From Microbacterium sp. SZ1 (GTDB lineage Bacteria > Actinomycetota > Actinomycetes > Actinomycetales > Microbacteriaceae), in assembly GCF_002362255.1 (NCBI RefSeq), contig NZ_LPVV01000038.1:310001-374000 (forward strand): 64,000 bases of DNA, written 5' to 3'. The notes under the pieces were generated by a model that did no database searches, was not told where the DNA came from, and saw only the letters and a program-made list of their open reading frames with translations. The stretch's first letter is position 1, and each line of letters starts with the position of its first letter. The position numbers and the translations under genes are program-made. Shown here piece after piece: positions 54,013 through 61,510 of this stretch.

Positions 54013-55800
54013 TCATTCGAACTTGGGAAGCAGTGCGTCCATCGGGGTGGAGGACGGCATCACGCGGTACGTCTTCATGGTCTGCGTCATCGCCTTCTGG
54101 AAAGCCGACGCGGTCGCCGCGGATGATGTAACTCTAGTCGGCTCGTCGAGAGTCACCACGACGACGTACTGCGGGTCGTCGACGGGCGCGAAGCCGACCA
54201 TGCTGGTGTAGTACACGCCCTGCTTGTAGCCGCCGTTGCCGTCCGGGATCTGCGCGGTACCGGTCTTGCTGGTCACGCGGTAGCCGGGAACCTGGATGCG
54301 CTCTGCGTTCCCGCCCTGCACCGCGACGTTCTCGAGCATCCGGGTGAGATCGGCCGCCGTCTGCGGCTGGATGATCTGCTCACGGCTCGGGGCGTCGGGG
54401 GTGACGACCGTGCCGTCCGGTGCCGTGCACGACTCGACCAGCGAGAGGCCGATCTTCTCGCCGCCGTTCGCGATCGCCTGGTAGGCACCGGCGAGCTGCG
54501 GGGCGGTCACCGTGAAGTACTGTCCGAAGGTGGTCGTGTACAGCGACTGGTTGTCCCACTGGTCCGTGGGGTGCAGGAGGCCGGACGACTCGTCGGGGAA
54601 GCCGACGGTCGTCTCGCCGACGCCGAAGCGCTGCAGGTAGTCGTGGCGCACCTCAGGGCTCACCATGGTGCCGAACTTCGACAGCGCGACGTTCGACGAG
54701 TCGATGAGCGCGCCGGCGAGCGTGTACTGGAACGTCGGGTGCACGAACGCGTCGTTGATGACGGCGCCGTTCGGGAACTTCTCCTTCGAGGACGCCGACA
54801 CCGTCGGGCTCGTCATCGTGACGCCCCCGTTCTCCATGACGGCTGCCGCGGTCACGGCCTTGAACGTCGACCCCGGCTCGAACGGGTAGGTGAAGAGCTT
54901 GCTGCCCCAGGTGTCCGAGCTGGAGGCGTTGAGATCATTGGGGTCCATGGTCGGCCACTCGGCGGCGGCGCGGATCTTGCCCGTCGCGACCTCGACCACC
55001 GTGACCGTGCCGCCCTTGGCGCCCTGCGCCTGCGCCTCCTCCGCGATCATCTGCTGCATGTACCACTGCAAATCGCTGTTGATCGTCAGCTGCACGGTGC
55101 CGCCGTCCACGGCATCCGTCCGACTCTCGCTCCCCGGGATGATGACCCCGTCCTTGCCGGTGCGGTAGCTCTCCTCGCCGTTCGTCGGCGCGAGGCACCT
55201 GTCGTCCATCTTCTCGACGCCGGCCTGCGCAGAGCCGGTGCCGTCGAGGAAGCCGACGACGTTGCCGGCGACCGCGCCGTTCGGGTACACCCGGGTCTCG
55301 CGCTCCTCGAAGTGCAGGTACTTCACGCCGTCCGCCTTGAGCTCCTTGAGCTGGATGTACTGCTCGGCGTTGAGACCCGTTTTCACCTGGTACCACTGCG
55401 ACTCGGGGTCCGCGGCGTGCTGCGCCTCGACTCCCGTGCGGAGAGCCTCGGCGTCCACGCCCGTGATCTCGGCGATCCGCTGTGCGGCTTCCGCCCACGG
55501 GATCTTCGGCGGGTTCTTCTCATCGGTCTCGAGCAGGTTCATGACCTTGGGGTCGACGTTGGCGTCGTACACGGCCACGCTCTCGGCCAGCACATTGCCG
55601 TCCGAGTCCACGATCGATCCGCGGTCGCCGTAGATCGTGGTGCCGTGCGAGATGAACTCGAGCGACTGCGACACGTGCTCGTCGGCGCGGACGATCTGGA
55701 TGTCGACGAGGCGCACGATGAAGGCGGCGAGGATCGAGAGGATCACGGCCAGCGCGACGACCGTGCGTCGCCGCGGCGTCCGGGTGGCTCGTGTCGTCAT
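54013..55800 (-). CDS. ftsI: Division transpeptidase FtsI (PBP3, class B PBP)
   Basis: Cross-links septal peptidoglycan. The 595-residue protein has a short cytoplasmic tail, one membrane helix (VVALAVILSILAAFIVRLVD), a dimerisation/pedestal domain, and the transpeptidase with the active serine in PGSTFKAVT, then DSSNVAL and SKTGTAQ (SxxK, SxN, KTG). It has no C-terminal PASTA repeats. The ribosome binding site GGAGAG lies five bases before the ATG. Confidence 0.97.
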   Translation of the reverse strand: MTTRATRTPRRRTVVALAVILSILAAFIVRLVDIQIVRADEHVSQSLEFISHGTTIYGDRGSIVDSDGNVLAESVAVYDANVDPKVMNLLETDEKNPPKIPWAEAAQRIAEITGVDAEALRTGVEAQHAADPESQWYQVKTGLNAEQYIQLKELKADGVKYLHFEERETRVYPNGAVAGNVVGFLDGTGSAQAGVEKMDDRCLAPTNGEESYRTGKDGVIIPGSESRTDAVDGGTVQLTINSDLQWYMQQMIAEEAQAQGAKGGTVTVVEVATGKIRAAAEWPTMDPNDLNASSSDTWGSKLFTYPFEPGSTFKAVTAAAVMENGGVTMTSPTVSASSKEKFPNGAVINDAFVHPTFQYTLAGALIDSSNVALSKFGTMVSPEVRHDYLQRFGVGETTVGFPDESSGLLHPTDQWDNQSLYTTTFGQYFTVTAPQLAGAYQAIANGGEKIGLSLVESCTAPDGTVVTPDAPSREQIIQPQTAADLTRMLENVAVQGGNAERIQVPGYRVTSKTGTAQIPDGNGGYKQGVYYTSMVGFAPVDDPQYVVVVTLDEPTRVTSSAATASAFQKAMTQTMKTYRVMPSSTPMDALLPKFE

Positions 55801-55831
55801 GGACTCTCTCCGTCAGATCGTGGTGGTGGGT

Positions 55832-56404
55832 TCAGCGCGTCGTGGGGCTCGGAAGGCCGTCTGTGATCGCGGGTGGCAGTTCCTGCTGCGTCTGTCCGGC
55901 CGCGGGGTCGCCTGCTTCCTCCGTCGTCGTCTCGGCGACCGGAGCCTGAAGCAGCGCGTTCCCGACTGCACCTGCGCCGTTCGGGTCGATCGTCGACATG
56001 CCGCCCGCGCCCGTCCCCTGACCGAAGATGGCGCCGTCACTGAGACGGAGGTACGACGGGGTGCCTGCGACCACCATCCCGAGAGATGCCGCACCCGTCG
56101 CCAACGCCTGCGGGGAGCTGAGGCCCGTCAGGTCCTCCTTCAGCGCGTCGGTGCGGAGGTCGAGGTCGTGCTGCTGCGAGGTGAGGCTGGCGAGCAGGAA
56201 GGAGTCCTGCGTGATGGCCAGCGACAGTCCGATCTGCGCCGCGCCGATCGCCATGGCACCGGCGAGAGCGACCAGTGCGTACGCCAGCTTGGGCTTGCGG
56301 CGGGGCGGTGTTCCGGTGACCGGCTGCAGCTGTCGACGAGGCGCGCGGGTCGGCGCCTCCCTCTCGTCGTTCCTGGGGGCTCGGGCTGCTGCGGTGAGAC
56401 TCAT
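55832..56404 (-). CDS. FtsL-like division protein with extended C-terminus
   Basis: A 190-residue bitopic protein placed where ftsL lies in the dcw cluster. A basic cytoplasmic arm (residues 1-38) leads to one membrane helix ([20 protein letters not shown]) and a short heptad-like segment ([20 protein letters not shown]), as in FtsL, followed by the conserved-style [21 protein letters not shown] Thr/Glu/Pro-rich tail of about 70 residues is unusual for FtsL, which is often near 120 residues. Its stop is 31 bases before ftsI, and its start overlaps the rsmH stop by four bases. Confidence 0.8.
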   Translation of the reverse strand: MSLTAAARAPRNDEREAPTRAPRRQLQPVTGTPPRRKPKLAYALVALAGAMAIGAAQIGLSLAITQDSFLLASLTSQQHDLDLRTDALKEDLTGLSSPQALATGAASLGMVVAGTPSYLRLSDGAIFGQGTGAGGMSTIDPNGAGAVGNALLQAPVAETTTEEAGDPAAGQTQQELPPAITDGLPSPTTR

Positions 56405-57336
56405 GCGTCACGCACCTTCTCCGCGGCCCGGAGGCGTACGGGGATCGCGCGGGGATTGCGTGCCCGCTCGTCGTCATCGGCCAGTTCCGCTCCGCGGGTG
56501 ATGATGCGGAAGCGGGGTGCGTGTTCGGGCAGCTCGACAGGGAGGCCCTTCGGCGCGGTGGATGCGGCGCCCGCCGCGAAAGCCTGCTTCACGAGTCGGT
56601 CTTCGAGCGACTGATACGACATCACGACGATCCGACCTCCCACCGCGAGGGAGTCCATGGCGGAGGGGATCGCGTCTGCGAGCACGCTGAGCTCGGTGTT
56701 GACCTCGATCCGCAGTGCCTGGAAGACGCGCTTCGCGGGGTGGCCGGCCCGCTGCGCCGCTGCGGGGGTCGCCGCGATGAGGATCTCGACCAGCTCTCCC
56801 GATCGGGTGATGGGCTTCTGCTGACGCGCCTCGATGATGAACCGGGCGTAGCGGCCGGCGAGCTTCTCCTCGCCGTAGCGCTCGAAGATCCGGCGCAGAT
56901 TTCCCTCGCTGTACGTGGCGATGACCTCGGCGGCGGTCACGCCCCTGGTCTGGTCCATCCGCATGTCGAGCGGCGCATCCTTCGAGTACGCGAATCCGCG
57001 ATCCGCCTCATCGAGCTGCAGGGACGAGACGCCGAGGTCGAAGAGGATGCCGGACGCTCCCTGCGCGTGGAGTCCGATCTCGTCGTACACGGTGTGGACG
57101 AGCGTGATGCGATCGCGGAAGCGCGCCAGGCGCTCGCCCGCGATGCGGAGCGCGTCGGTGTCGCGGTCGAGGCCGACGAGCCGAATGTTCGGGAACCGCT
57201 CCAGGAGCGCCTCGGAGTGGCCGCCCATACCGAGCGTGGCATCGACCAGGATGGCCCCGTCGCGCTGAAGGGCGGGGGCGAGCAGCTCGATGCAGCGCTC
57301 GAGCAGAACCGGGGTGTGGATGTCGCGGAGGTTCAT
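56401..57336 (-). CDS. rsmH: 16S rRNA m4C1402 methyltransferase RsmH
   Basis: Methylates C1402 of 16S rRNA at N4, using S-adenosylmethionine. The 311-residue protein has [13 protein letters not shown], the SAM site [40 protein letters not shown] and the late [16 protein letters not shown] chose the ATG at 57336 because HTPVL conventionally lies near residue 10; the upstream extension is non-homologous. A 115-base gap separates it from mraZ. Confidence 0.97.
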   Translation of the reverse strand: MNLRDIHTPVLLERCIELLAPALQRDGAILVDATLGMGGHSEALLERFPNIRLVGLDRDTDALRIAGERLARFRDRITLVHTVYDEIGLHAQGASGILFDLGVSSLQLDEADRGFAYSKDAPLDMRMDQTRGVTAAEVIATYSEGNLRRIFERYGEEKLAGRYARFIIEARQQKPITRSGELVEILIAATPAAAQRAGHPAKRVFQALRIEVNTELSVLADAIPSAMDSLAVGGRIVVMSYQSLEDRLVKQAFAAGAASTAPKGLPVELPEHAPRFRIITRGAELADDDERARNPRAIPVRLRAAEKVRDA

Positions 57337-57451
57337 GATCTCTCTCGGGTGACCTCTGTCTCGGTGACCAGGGCCCTGATCCCCCTCCGCTTCTCGACCC
57401 GGCACCGGGGAAGTGTGTCGGGGCGGGAGCGGCGGGGCATCACAGCCGTGG

Positions 57452-57883
57452 TCAGAACAGTCCCGGAATCACCTCCTGCTCCAGGTCGGCGTAGGACTCC
57501 TCGCCGGCGGCGAGGTAGGCGTTCCAGCTCTCGGCATCCCAGATCTCGGCGTGGGCGCCGACTCCGGTGACGATGAGCTCCTTCTGCAGGCCCGCGTACT
57601 GGCGGAGGTGCGCGGGGATGGTGATGCGGTTCTGGCTGTCGGGCATCTCCGCACTGGCTCCGGAGAGGAACAGGCGCATGAAGTCGCGCGCCTGCTTGTT
57701 CGCGAGCGGCGCCTGACGGATCCGCTCGTGCATCGCCTCGAACTCGGCCGTGCTGAAGACGTAGAGACAGCGCTCCTGGCCACGGGTGACGACGATGCCG
57801 CCACCGAGGTCTTCGCGGAACTTCGCGGGGAGGATGACCCGCCCTTTGTCGTCCAGCTTCGGAGAGTGCGTACCCAGCAGCAT
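57452..57883 (-). CDS. mraZ: Transcriptional regulator MraZ
   Basis: AbrB-fold repressor of the dcw cluster. The 143-residue protein has two MraZ repeats, with the DNA-contacting [15 protein letters not shown] and [16 protein letters not shown]. It begins the cluster. Three GTGG-G repeats spaced by four bases overlap its own promoter, the standard arrangement for MraZ autorepression. A second inverted set of repeats lies about 100 bases further upstream. Confidence 0.97.
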   Translation of the reverse strand: MLLGTHSPKLDDKGRVILPAKFREDLGGGIVVTRGQERCLYVFSTAEFEAMHERIRQAPLANKQARDFMRLFLSGASAEMPDSQNRITIPAHLRQYAGLQKELIVTGVGAHAEIWDAESWNAYLAAGEESYADLEQEVIPGLF

Positions 57884-57924
57884 CGGCCATCACCCCCTCT
57901 TCGTCCGGCCAACTTCGAGGTGCG

Positions 57925-57957
57925 CCCCACTTTACTCCACTTTCCTCCACAAACCTA
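57925..57957 (-). promoter_or_regulatory. mraZ promoter with three MraZ boxes
   Basis: On the minus strand GTGGAG, GTGGAG and GTGGGG (57945-57950, 57935-57940, 57925-57930) are separated by four bases each and directly follow a TAGGTT -10 (57952-57957). This is the known MraZ operator pattern; binding would cover the start site. Confidence 0.85.
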
Positions 57958-58043
57958 TGGCGAATTCGACGATGACGGCCCCCAAGCGCACGGGAGTGCA
58001 CAGTCGCGGCCGCCACACCGCGGAATTACGCGGGGCAACCGAA

Positions 58044-58070
58044 GTGGAGCGCGGTGGAGGAAAAGTGGAG
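58044..58070 (+). promoter_or_regulatory. Second set of MraZ-type repeats, opposite orientation
   Basis: GTGGAG occurs at 58044-58049, 58054-58059 and 58065-58070, spaced by four and five bases, on the plus strand. It faces away from mraZ and sits in the 264-base mraZ/DUF3040 gap, before the DUF3040 terminator. No plus-strand gene starts here, so it may act as an auxiliary operator. Confidence 0.55.
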
Positions 58071-58100
58071 GGAGCGCTTCATCCTCGTCCGGAGACGACG

Positions 58101-58131
58101 AAGGCCCGGATGCTCAGAGCATCCGGGCCTT
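58101..58131 (-). terminator. Terminator of the DUF3040 gene
   Basis: A perfect 14-base stem (58101-58114 and 58118-58131) with loop CAG, beginning AAGGCCC and lying 17 bases beyond the DUF3040 stop. It isolates mraZ from upstream transcription. Confidence 0.85.
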
Positions 58132-58147
58132 CGAGAAGGAGAAGAGG

Positions 58148-58522
58148 TCAGCGGCCGTCTTGACGGCGATCCCAACGATCGTTCATGCGGTCCATGAAGG
58201 AGGCCGATCCGCGCGCCTTCCGGGGGGCGCGCTCGGTCGGCGTCGAGGAGGCGGAGCGTCGAACCGGGGTCACGGCGAGCATCACGCCGCCGAGCATGGC
58301 GGCGAAGCCGACGACTCCGACCACGACACCCCACACGTCGCCGAGGACGACACCCACGATCAACCCGCCGACTCCGGCGAGGAGCAGAAGCGCTCCGTAC
58401 ACGAGATTGCGATAGCTGAGTGCTCGGTCGCCTGACGGCGCACTCACGACATCGGCGTCGTTGTGGAGGAGATGGCGCTCCATCTCGTCGAGCAGACGCT
58501 GCTCCTGTTCGGAGAGTGGCAT
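58148..58522 (-). CDS. DUF3040 membrane protein
   Basis: A 124-residue protein of the actinobacterial DUF3040 family (M. tuberculosis Rv2169c type). MPLSEQEQRLLDEMERHLLH is the conserved N-terminal block; two membrane helices follow (YGALLLLAGVGGLIVGVVLG and VWGVVVGVVGFAAMLGGVML), then a basic tail. Its function is unknown; position next to mraZ is conserved. The site GAGGGGGA precedes the ATG, with a TAGAAT -10 about 30 bases upstream. Confidence 0.92.
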   Translation of the reverse strand: MPLSEQEQRLLDEMERHLLHNDADVVSAPSGDRALSYRNLVYGALLLLAGVGGLIVGVVLGDVWGVVVGVVGFAAMLGGVMLAVTPVRRSASSTPTERAPRKARGSASFMDRMNDRWDRRQDGR

Positions 58523-58619
58523 TTCGTCCCCCTCGGGTATGGTCTCCTCATTCTACGCGCGGTATGAGGCCGCGGGCTAGTGAACGGGCCTCTCATTGGC
58601 TTTACGTATGCTGGGAGTC

Positions 58620-59708
58620 GTGCCGACCCCTTCCCCCGTGCCCGATGCGGTGGCCGCCCGCCTGCAGATGTTCATGGACAGGATGCGTGCGGAGGCGATC
58701 ACCTATGGACCGGATGCCGCAGCCCTCGTCGAATCCGGCGCCGAGACCCTCGTCGGCGGGAAGCGGCTGCGCGCGCGCTTCTGCCACGCGGGATGGCGGG
58801 CCGTGGCTCGTCACCGCGACCGCGGGGCGGTCGAACGCGATCCGCTCTGGGACGTCTGCGCCGCGCTGGAGATCTTCCAATCCGCCGCACTCGTGCACGA
58901 CGACATCATCGACAACTCCGACACGCGTCGCGGACGCCCGGCCGCGCATCGTGCGCTCGAGGCGTCGCACCGCGAAGCCCGATGGACCGGCGACGCCGCG
59001 GCGTTCGGCCGCTCGTCCGCTATCCTGCTCGGCGATCTGCTCGTCGCGTGGAGCGACGACCTCTTCGAGGAGGCCGTCGACTCCCTCCCGCATGCCGCGA
59101 CCGTCCGCCGAGAGTACGCGCGCATGCGGCGCGACGTCACGGTCGGTCAGTTCCTCGACATCGCCGAGGAGTCCGCATGGAGTGTGAATGCCGCTGAGTC
59201 GCACGTCGAACGCGCACTGCGCGTGGTGTCGCTGAAGTCGGCGAGATACAGCATCGAGCAGCCGCTCGTGCTGGGCGCGGCGGTGGCGGAGGCCGATGCG
59301 GAGCAGCTGCGCGCGCTGCGACGGTTCGGGCACCCCGTGGGCATGGCGTTCCAGCTCCGCGACGACGTGCTCGGGGTGTTCGGCGATGCGGCCGTCACCG
59401 GCAAGCCGGCCGGAGACGACCTCCGGGAGGGGAAGCGCACGGTTCTCGTCGCGCTCACCCGGCAGACACTCGACACGTCGGCGCGCAACCTGTTCGACGA
59501 GCTGCTGGGCGACTCCGAGCTCACCCCCGAGCAGATCCGCTTCCTCCAGGCGACGATCTCCGAATCCGGAGCGCTCGAGCGGGTGGAGGCGATGATCGAG
59601 GAGTACGCGAGGGAGGCCGACCGCGCTCTCTCGGGCGCACGTCTCGACAACGCCGCCGTCGGGGACCTGCGCGACCTCGCCCGCGCGGCGACGGTGCGCG
59701 CGGCCTGA
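58620..59708 (+). CDS. Polyprenyl diphosphate synthase (IdsA-like)
   Basis: A head-to-tail prenyltransferase of 362 residues, chain length unassigned (farnesyl or geranylgeranyl range). LVGGKRLRARFCHAGW binds isopentenyl diphosphate, VHDDIIDNSDTRR is the first Asp-rich motif and QLRDDVLGVFGD the second. It matches the position of idsA2 in M. tuberculosis. I chose the GTG at 58620, with TATGCT seven bases upstream (leaderless); an ATG at 58608 lies inside that -10. Products could feed menaquinone or carotenoid synthesis. Confidence 0.92.
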   Translation: MPTPSPVPDAVAARLQMFMDRMRAEAITYGPDAAALVESGAETLVGGKRLRARFCHAGWRAVARHRDRGAVERDPLWDVCAALEIFQSAALVHDDIIDNSDTRRGRPAAHRALEASHREARWTGDAAAFGRSSAILLGDLLVAWSDDLFEEAVDSLPHAATVRREYARMRRDVTVGQFLDIAEESAWSVNAAESHVERALRVVSLKSARYSIEQPLVLGAAVAEADAEQLRALRRFGHPVGMAFQLRDDVLGVFGDAAVTGKPAGDDLREGKRTVLVALTRQTLDTSARNLFDELLGDSELTPEQIRFLQATISESGALERVEAMIEEYAREADRALSGARLDNAAVGDLRDLARAATVRAA

Positions 59709-59744
59709 TCCTCCGAGCGCGGCCGCAAGGCGACGAGCGCCGAG

Positions 59745-60113
59745 TCAGGCGAGGGTGCGCGCGATGCGACGGACCTCGCTCTTGTGGCCGGCGAGCAGCG
59801 CGGCGATCGGCGCGCGACCGAGAGTCTCCTCATCGGCGAGGAGCCAATCGACGACCTCGTCGTCGGTGAAACCCGCGTCCTGGAGCGCGATGACGGTTCC
59901 GCGAAGCGACGAGAGCGGGTGGCCGTCGACGATGAACACCGACGGTACGGCGAAGACGCCGGAGCGGCGGGATCCGATGAGGTAGTGCTCGTCGATGAGG
60001 CGTCGGACGCGACCGAGCGGCTCACCGAGCACCTCGACCAGGTCGGGCATCGTCAGCCACTCGGTCGGGGTGGCGCCGTTCTCGGGAATGTGGTTCTCAG
60101 ACTGCTCAGACAC
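59745..60113 (-). CDS. Rv2175c-type DNA-binding protein
   Basis: A 122-residue winged-helix protein of the Rv2175c family, whose mycobacterial member binds DNA and is phosphorylated by PknL. WLTMPDLVEVLGEPLGRVRR with LIDEHYLIG and the conserved C-terminal EVVDWLLADEETLG-type segment are visible. The start is the GTG at 60113, with GATAGT seven bases upstream. A kinase gene lies about 1.4 kb away, as in M. tuberculosis, so a kinase-substrate pair is likely. Confidence 0.88.
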   Translation of the reverse strand: MSEQSENHIPENGATPTEWLTMPDLVEVLGEPLGRVRRLIDEHYLIGSRRSGVFAVPSVFIVDGHPLSSLRGTVIALQDAGFTDDEVVDWLLADEETLGRAPIAALLAGHKSEVRRIARTLA

Positions 60114-60246
60114 GCTGTTCACTATCTCATCTCCGCGAGGCGATCGCATGCGAGCGTCCGTGATCACATCCGTCACATACGTCACTCTTGTTGACTTCTG
60201 TCTACACCCGTGTCAGCGTAGGCAGACGCCGAACAAGGGGGAAGCC

Positions 60247-61431
60247 TTGAGACAGCCACTGGCACGCCGTCGCGCCCGATATCTGCAGATCGGAGTTCCC
60301 GCCGCGGTCATCGGATCGCTCACCGGGCCCCTCACGGTCGTTCCGGCCCAGGCCGATACGACCGCCCCGATCGAACGGCTGCAGGCGGGCCCCGGCGGCG
60401 TCATCCCCGCGACGACGACTCCCTCCACCTATGTGGTGCAGCCCGGCGACACCGTCTCGTCGATCGCTCGACAGCACGGTCTCCGCACGGTCGACGTCCT
60501 CGCCTGGAACGGGCTCAGCTGGCGCTCGGTCATCTACCCCGGCCAGTCGCTGACCCTCTCGGGCGCGCCCGCCGCGGCCCCCGCGGCTCCGGTCTCGGCC
60601 CCCACCGCGCCCGCGGGCGCCTCGCACGTCGTCGTGAGCGGCGACACGGTGTTCGGCATCGCGCAGAAGTACGGGACGACGGTCGACGCCGTGCTCGCGG
60701 CCAACGGCCTCACGCGCGCCTCGGTCATCCACCCCGGCCAGACCCTGGCGGTCTCCGGCGCCGCCGCACCCGCTCCCGCCGCAGCACCCCAGACTCCCCC
60801 GCCTGCGGCCTCGACGCAGACCCATGTCGTGGCCGCGGGAGACACGCTCTTCGGCATCGCGCAGAAGTACGGCACGACCACGGCTGCGCTGTTCGCCCTG
60901 AACGGCCTGTCCTCGGGGTCGATCATCTATCCCGGGCAGAGCATCGCCGTCGGCGAGGCGCCGGCGGCAGCACCCGCGCCGGCGCCGGCGCCGGCGCCGA
61001 GCGCTCCGTCGCAGTCGTTCGTCTCGCTCGATGCGGAGCAGGCCGGAAACGCGGCCCTCATCATCCGCATCGGCAGACAGCTCGGCGTCTCGGATCGCGC
61101 GATCGCGATCGGACTCGCGACCGCGATGGTCGAGTCGAGCATGCGCAACCTCTCGTGGGGAGACCGTGACTCGCTCGGCCTCTTCCAGCAGCGCCCGAGC
61201 ACCGGATGGGGCTCACCCGAGCAGATCCTCGACGCCGATCGCAGCACGCGGGTGTTCTTCGGCGGCAGCGGCGACCCCAACGGTCAGGCCACCCGCGGCC
61301 TGCTCGACATCTCCGGCTGGGAGTCCATGCGCTTCACGGATGCCGCGCAGGCCGTGCAGATCTCCGCCTATCCCGAGCGCTACGGGCAGTGGGAGACGCA
61401 GGCTTACCAGTGGCTCGCGCAGTACGGATGA
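60247..61431 (+). CDS. Secreted LysM-repeat lytic transglycosylase-like protein
   Basis: A 394-residue exported cell-wall protein. The signal peptide (RQPLARRRARYLQIGVPAAV onward) ends at AQA. Three LysM domains (about 60-105, 123-166, 190-234), seen as YVVQPGDTVSSIARQHG, HVVVSGDTVFGIAQKYG and HVVAAGDTLFGIAQKYG, bind peptidoglycan, with Ala/Pro linkers. The C-terminal 130 residues (ATAMVESSMRNL, SLGLFQQRPSTGWG) resemble a lysozyme-like domain with the likely catalytic Glu in VES. The TTG at 60247 follows AAGGGGGA. It stands between the Rv2175c homologue and the kinase. Confidence 0.88.
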   Translation: MRQPLARRRARYLQIGVPAAVIGSLTGPLTVVPAQADTTAPIERLQAGPGGVIPATTTPSTYVVQPGDTVSSIARQHGLRTVDVLAWNGLSWRSVIYPGQSLTLSGAPAAAPAAPVSAPTAPAGASHVVVSGDTVFGIAQKYGTTVDAVLAANGLTRASVIHPGQTLAVSGAAAPAPAAAPQTPPPAASTQTHVVAAGDTLFGIAQKYGTTTAALFALNGLSSGSIIYPGQSIAVGEAPAAAPAPAPAPAPSAPSQSFVSLDAEQAGNAALIIRIGRQLGVSDRAIAIGLATAMVESSMRNLSWGDRDSLGLFQQRPSTGWGSPEQILDADRSTRVFFGGSGDPNGQATRGLLDISGWESMRFTDAAQAVQISAYPERYGQWETQAYQWLAQYG

Positions 61432-61510
61432 GCCGGTTCCGGGCAAACGTGCAGGAGCAGAGGGCGAGCCGCTCCCGGAGCTTTCAGGCAGTCCTCAATA
61501 GAATCTTGAC

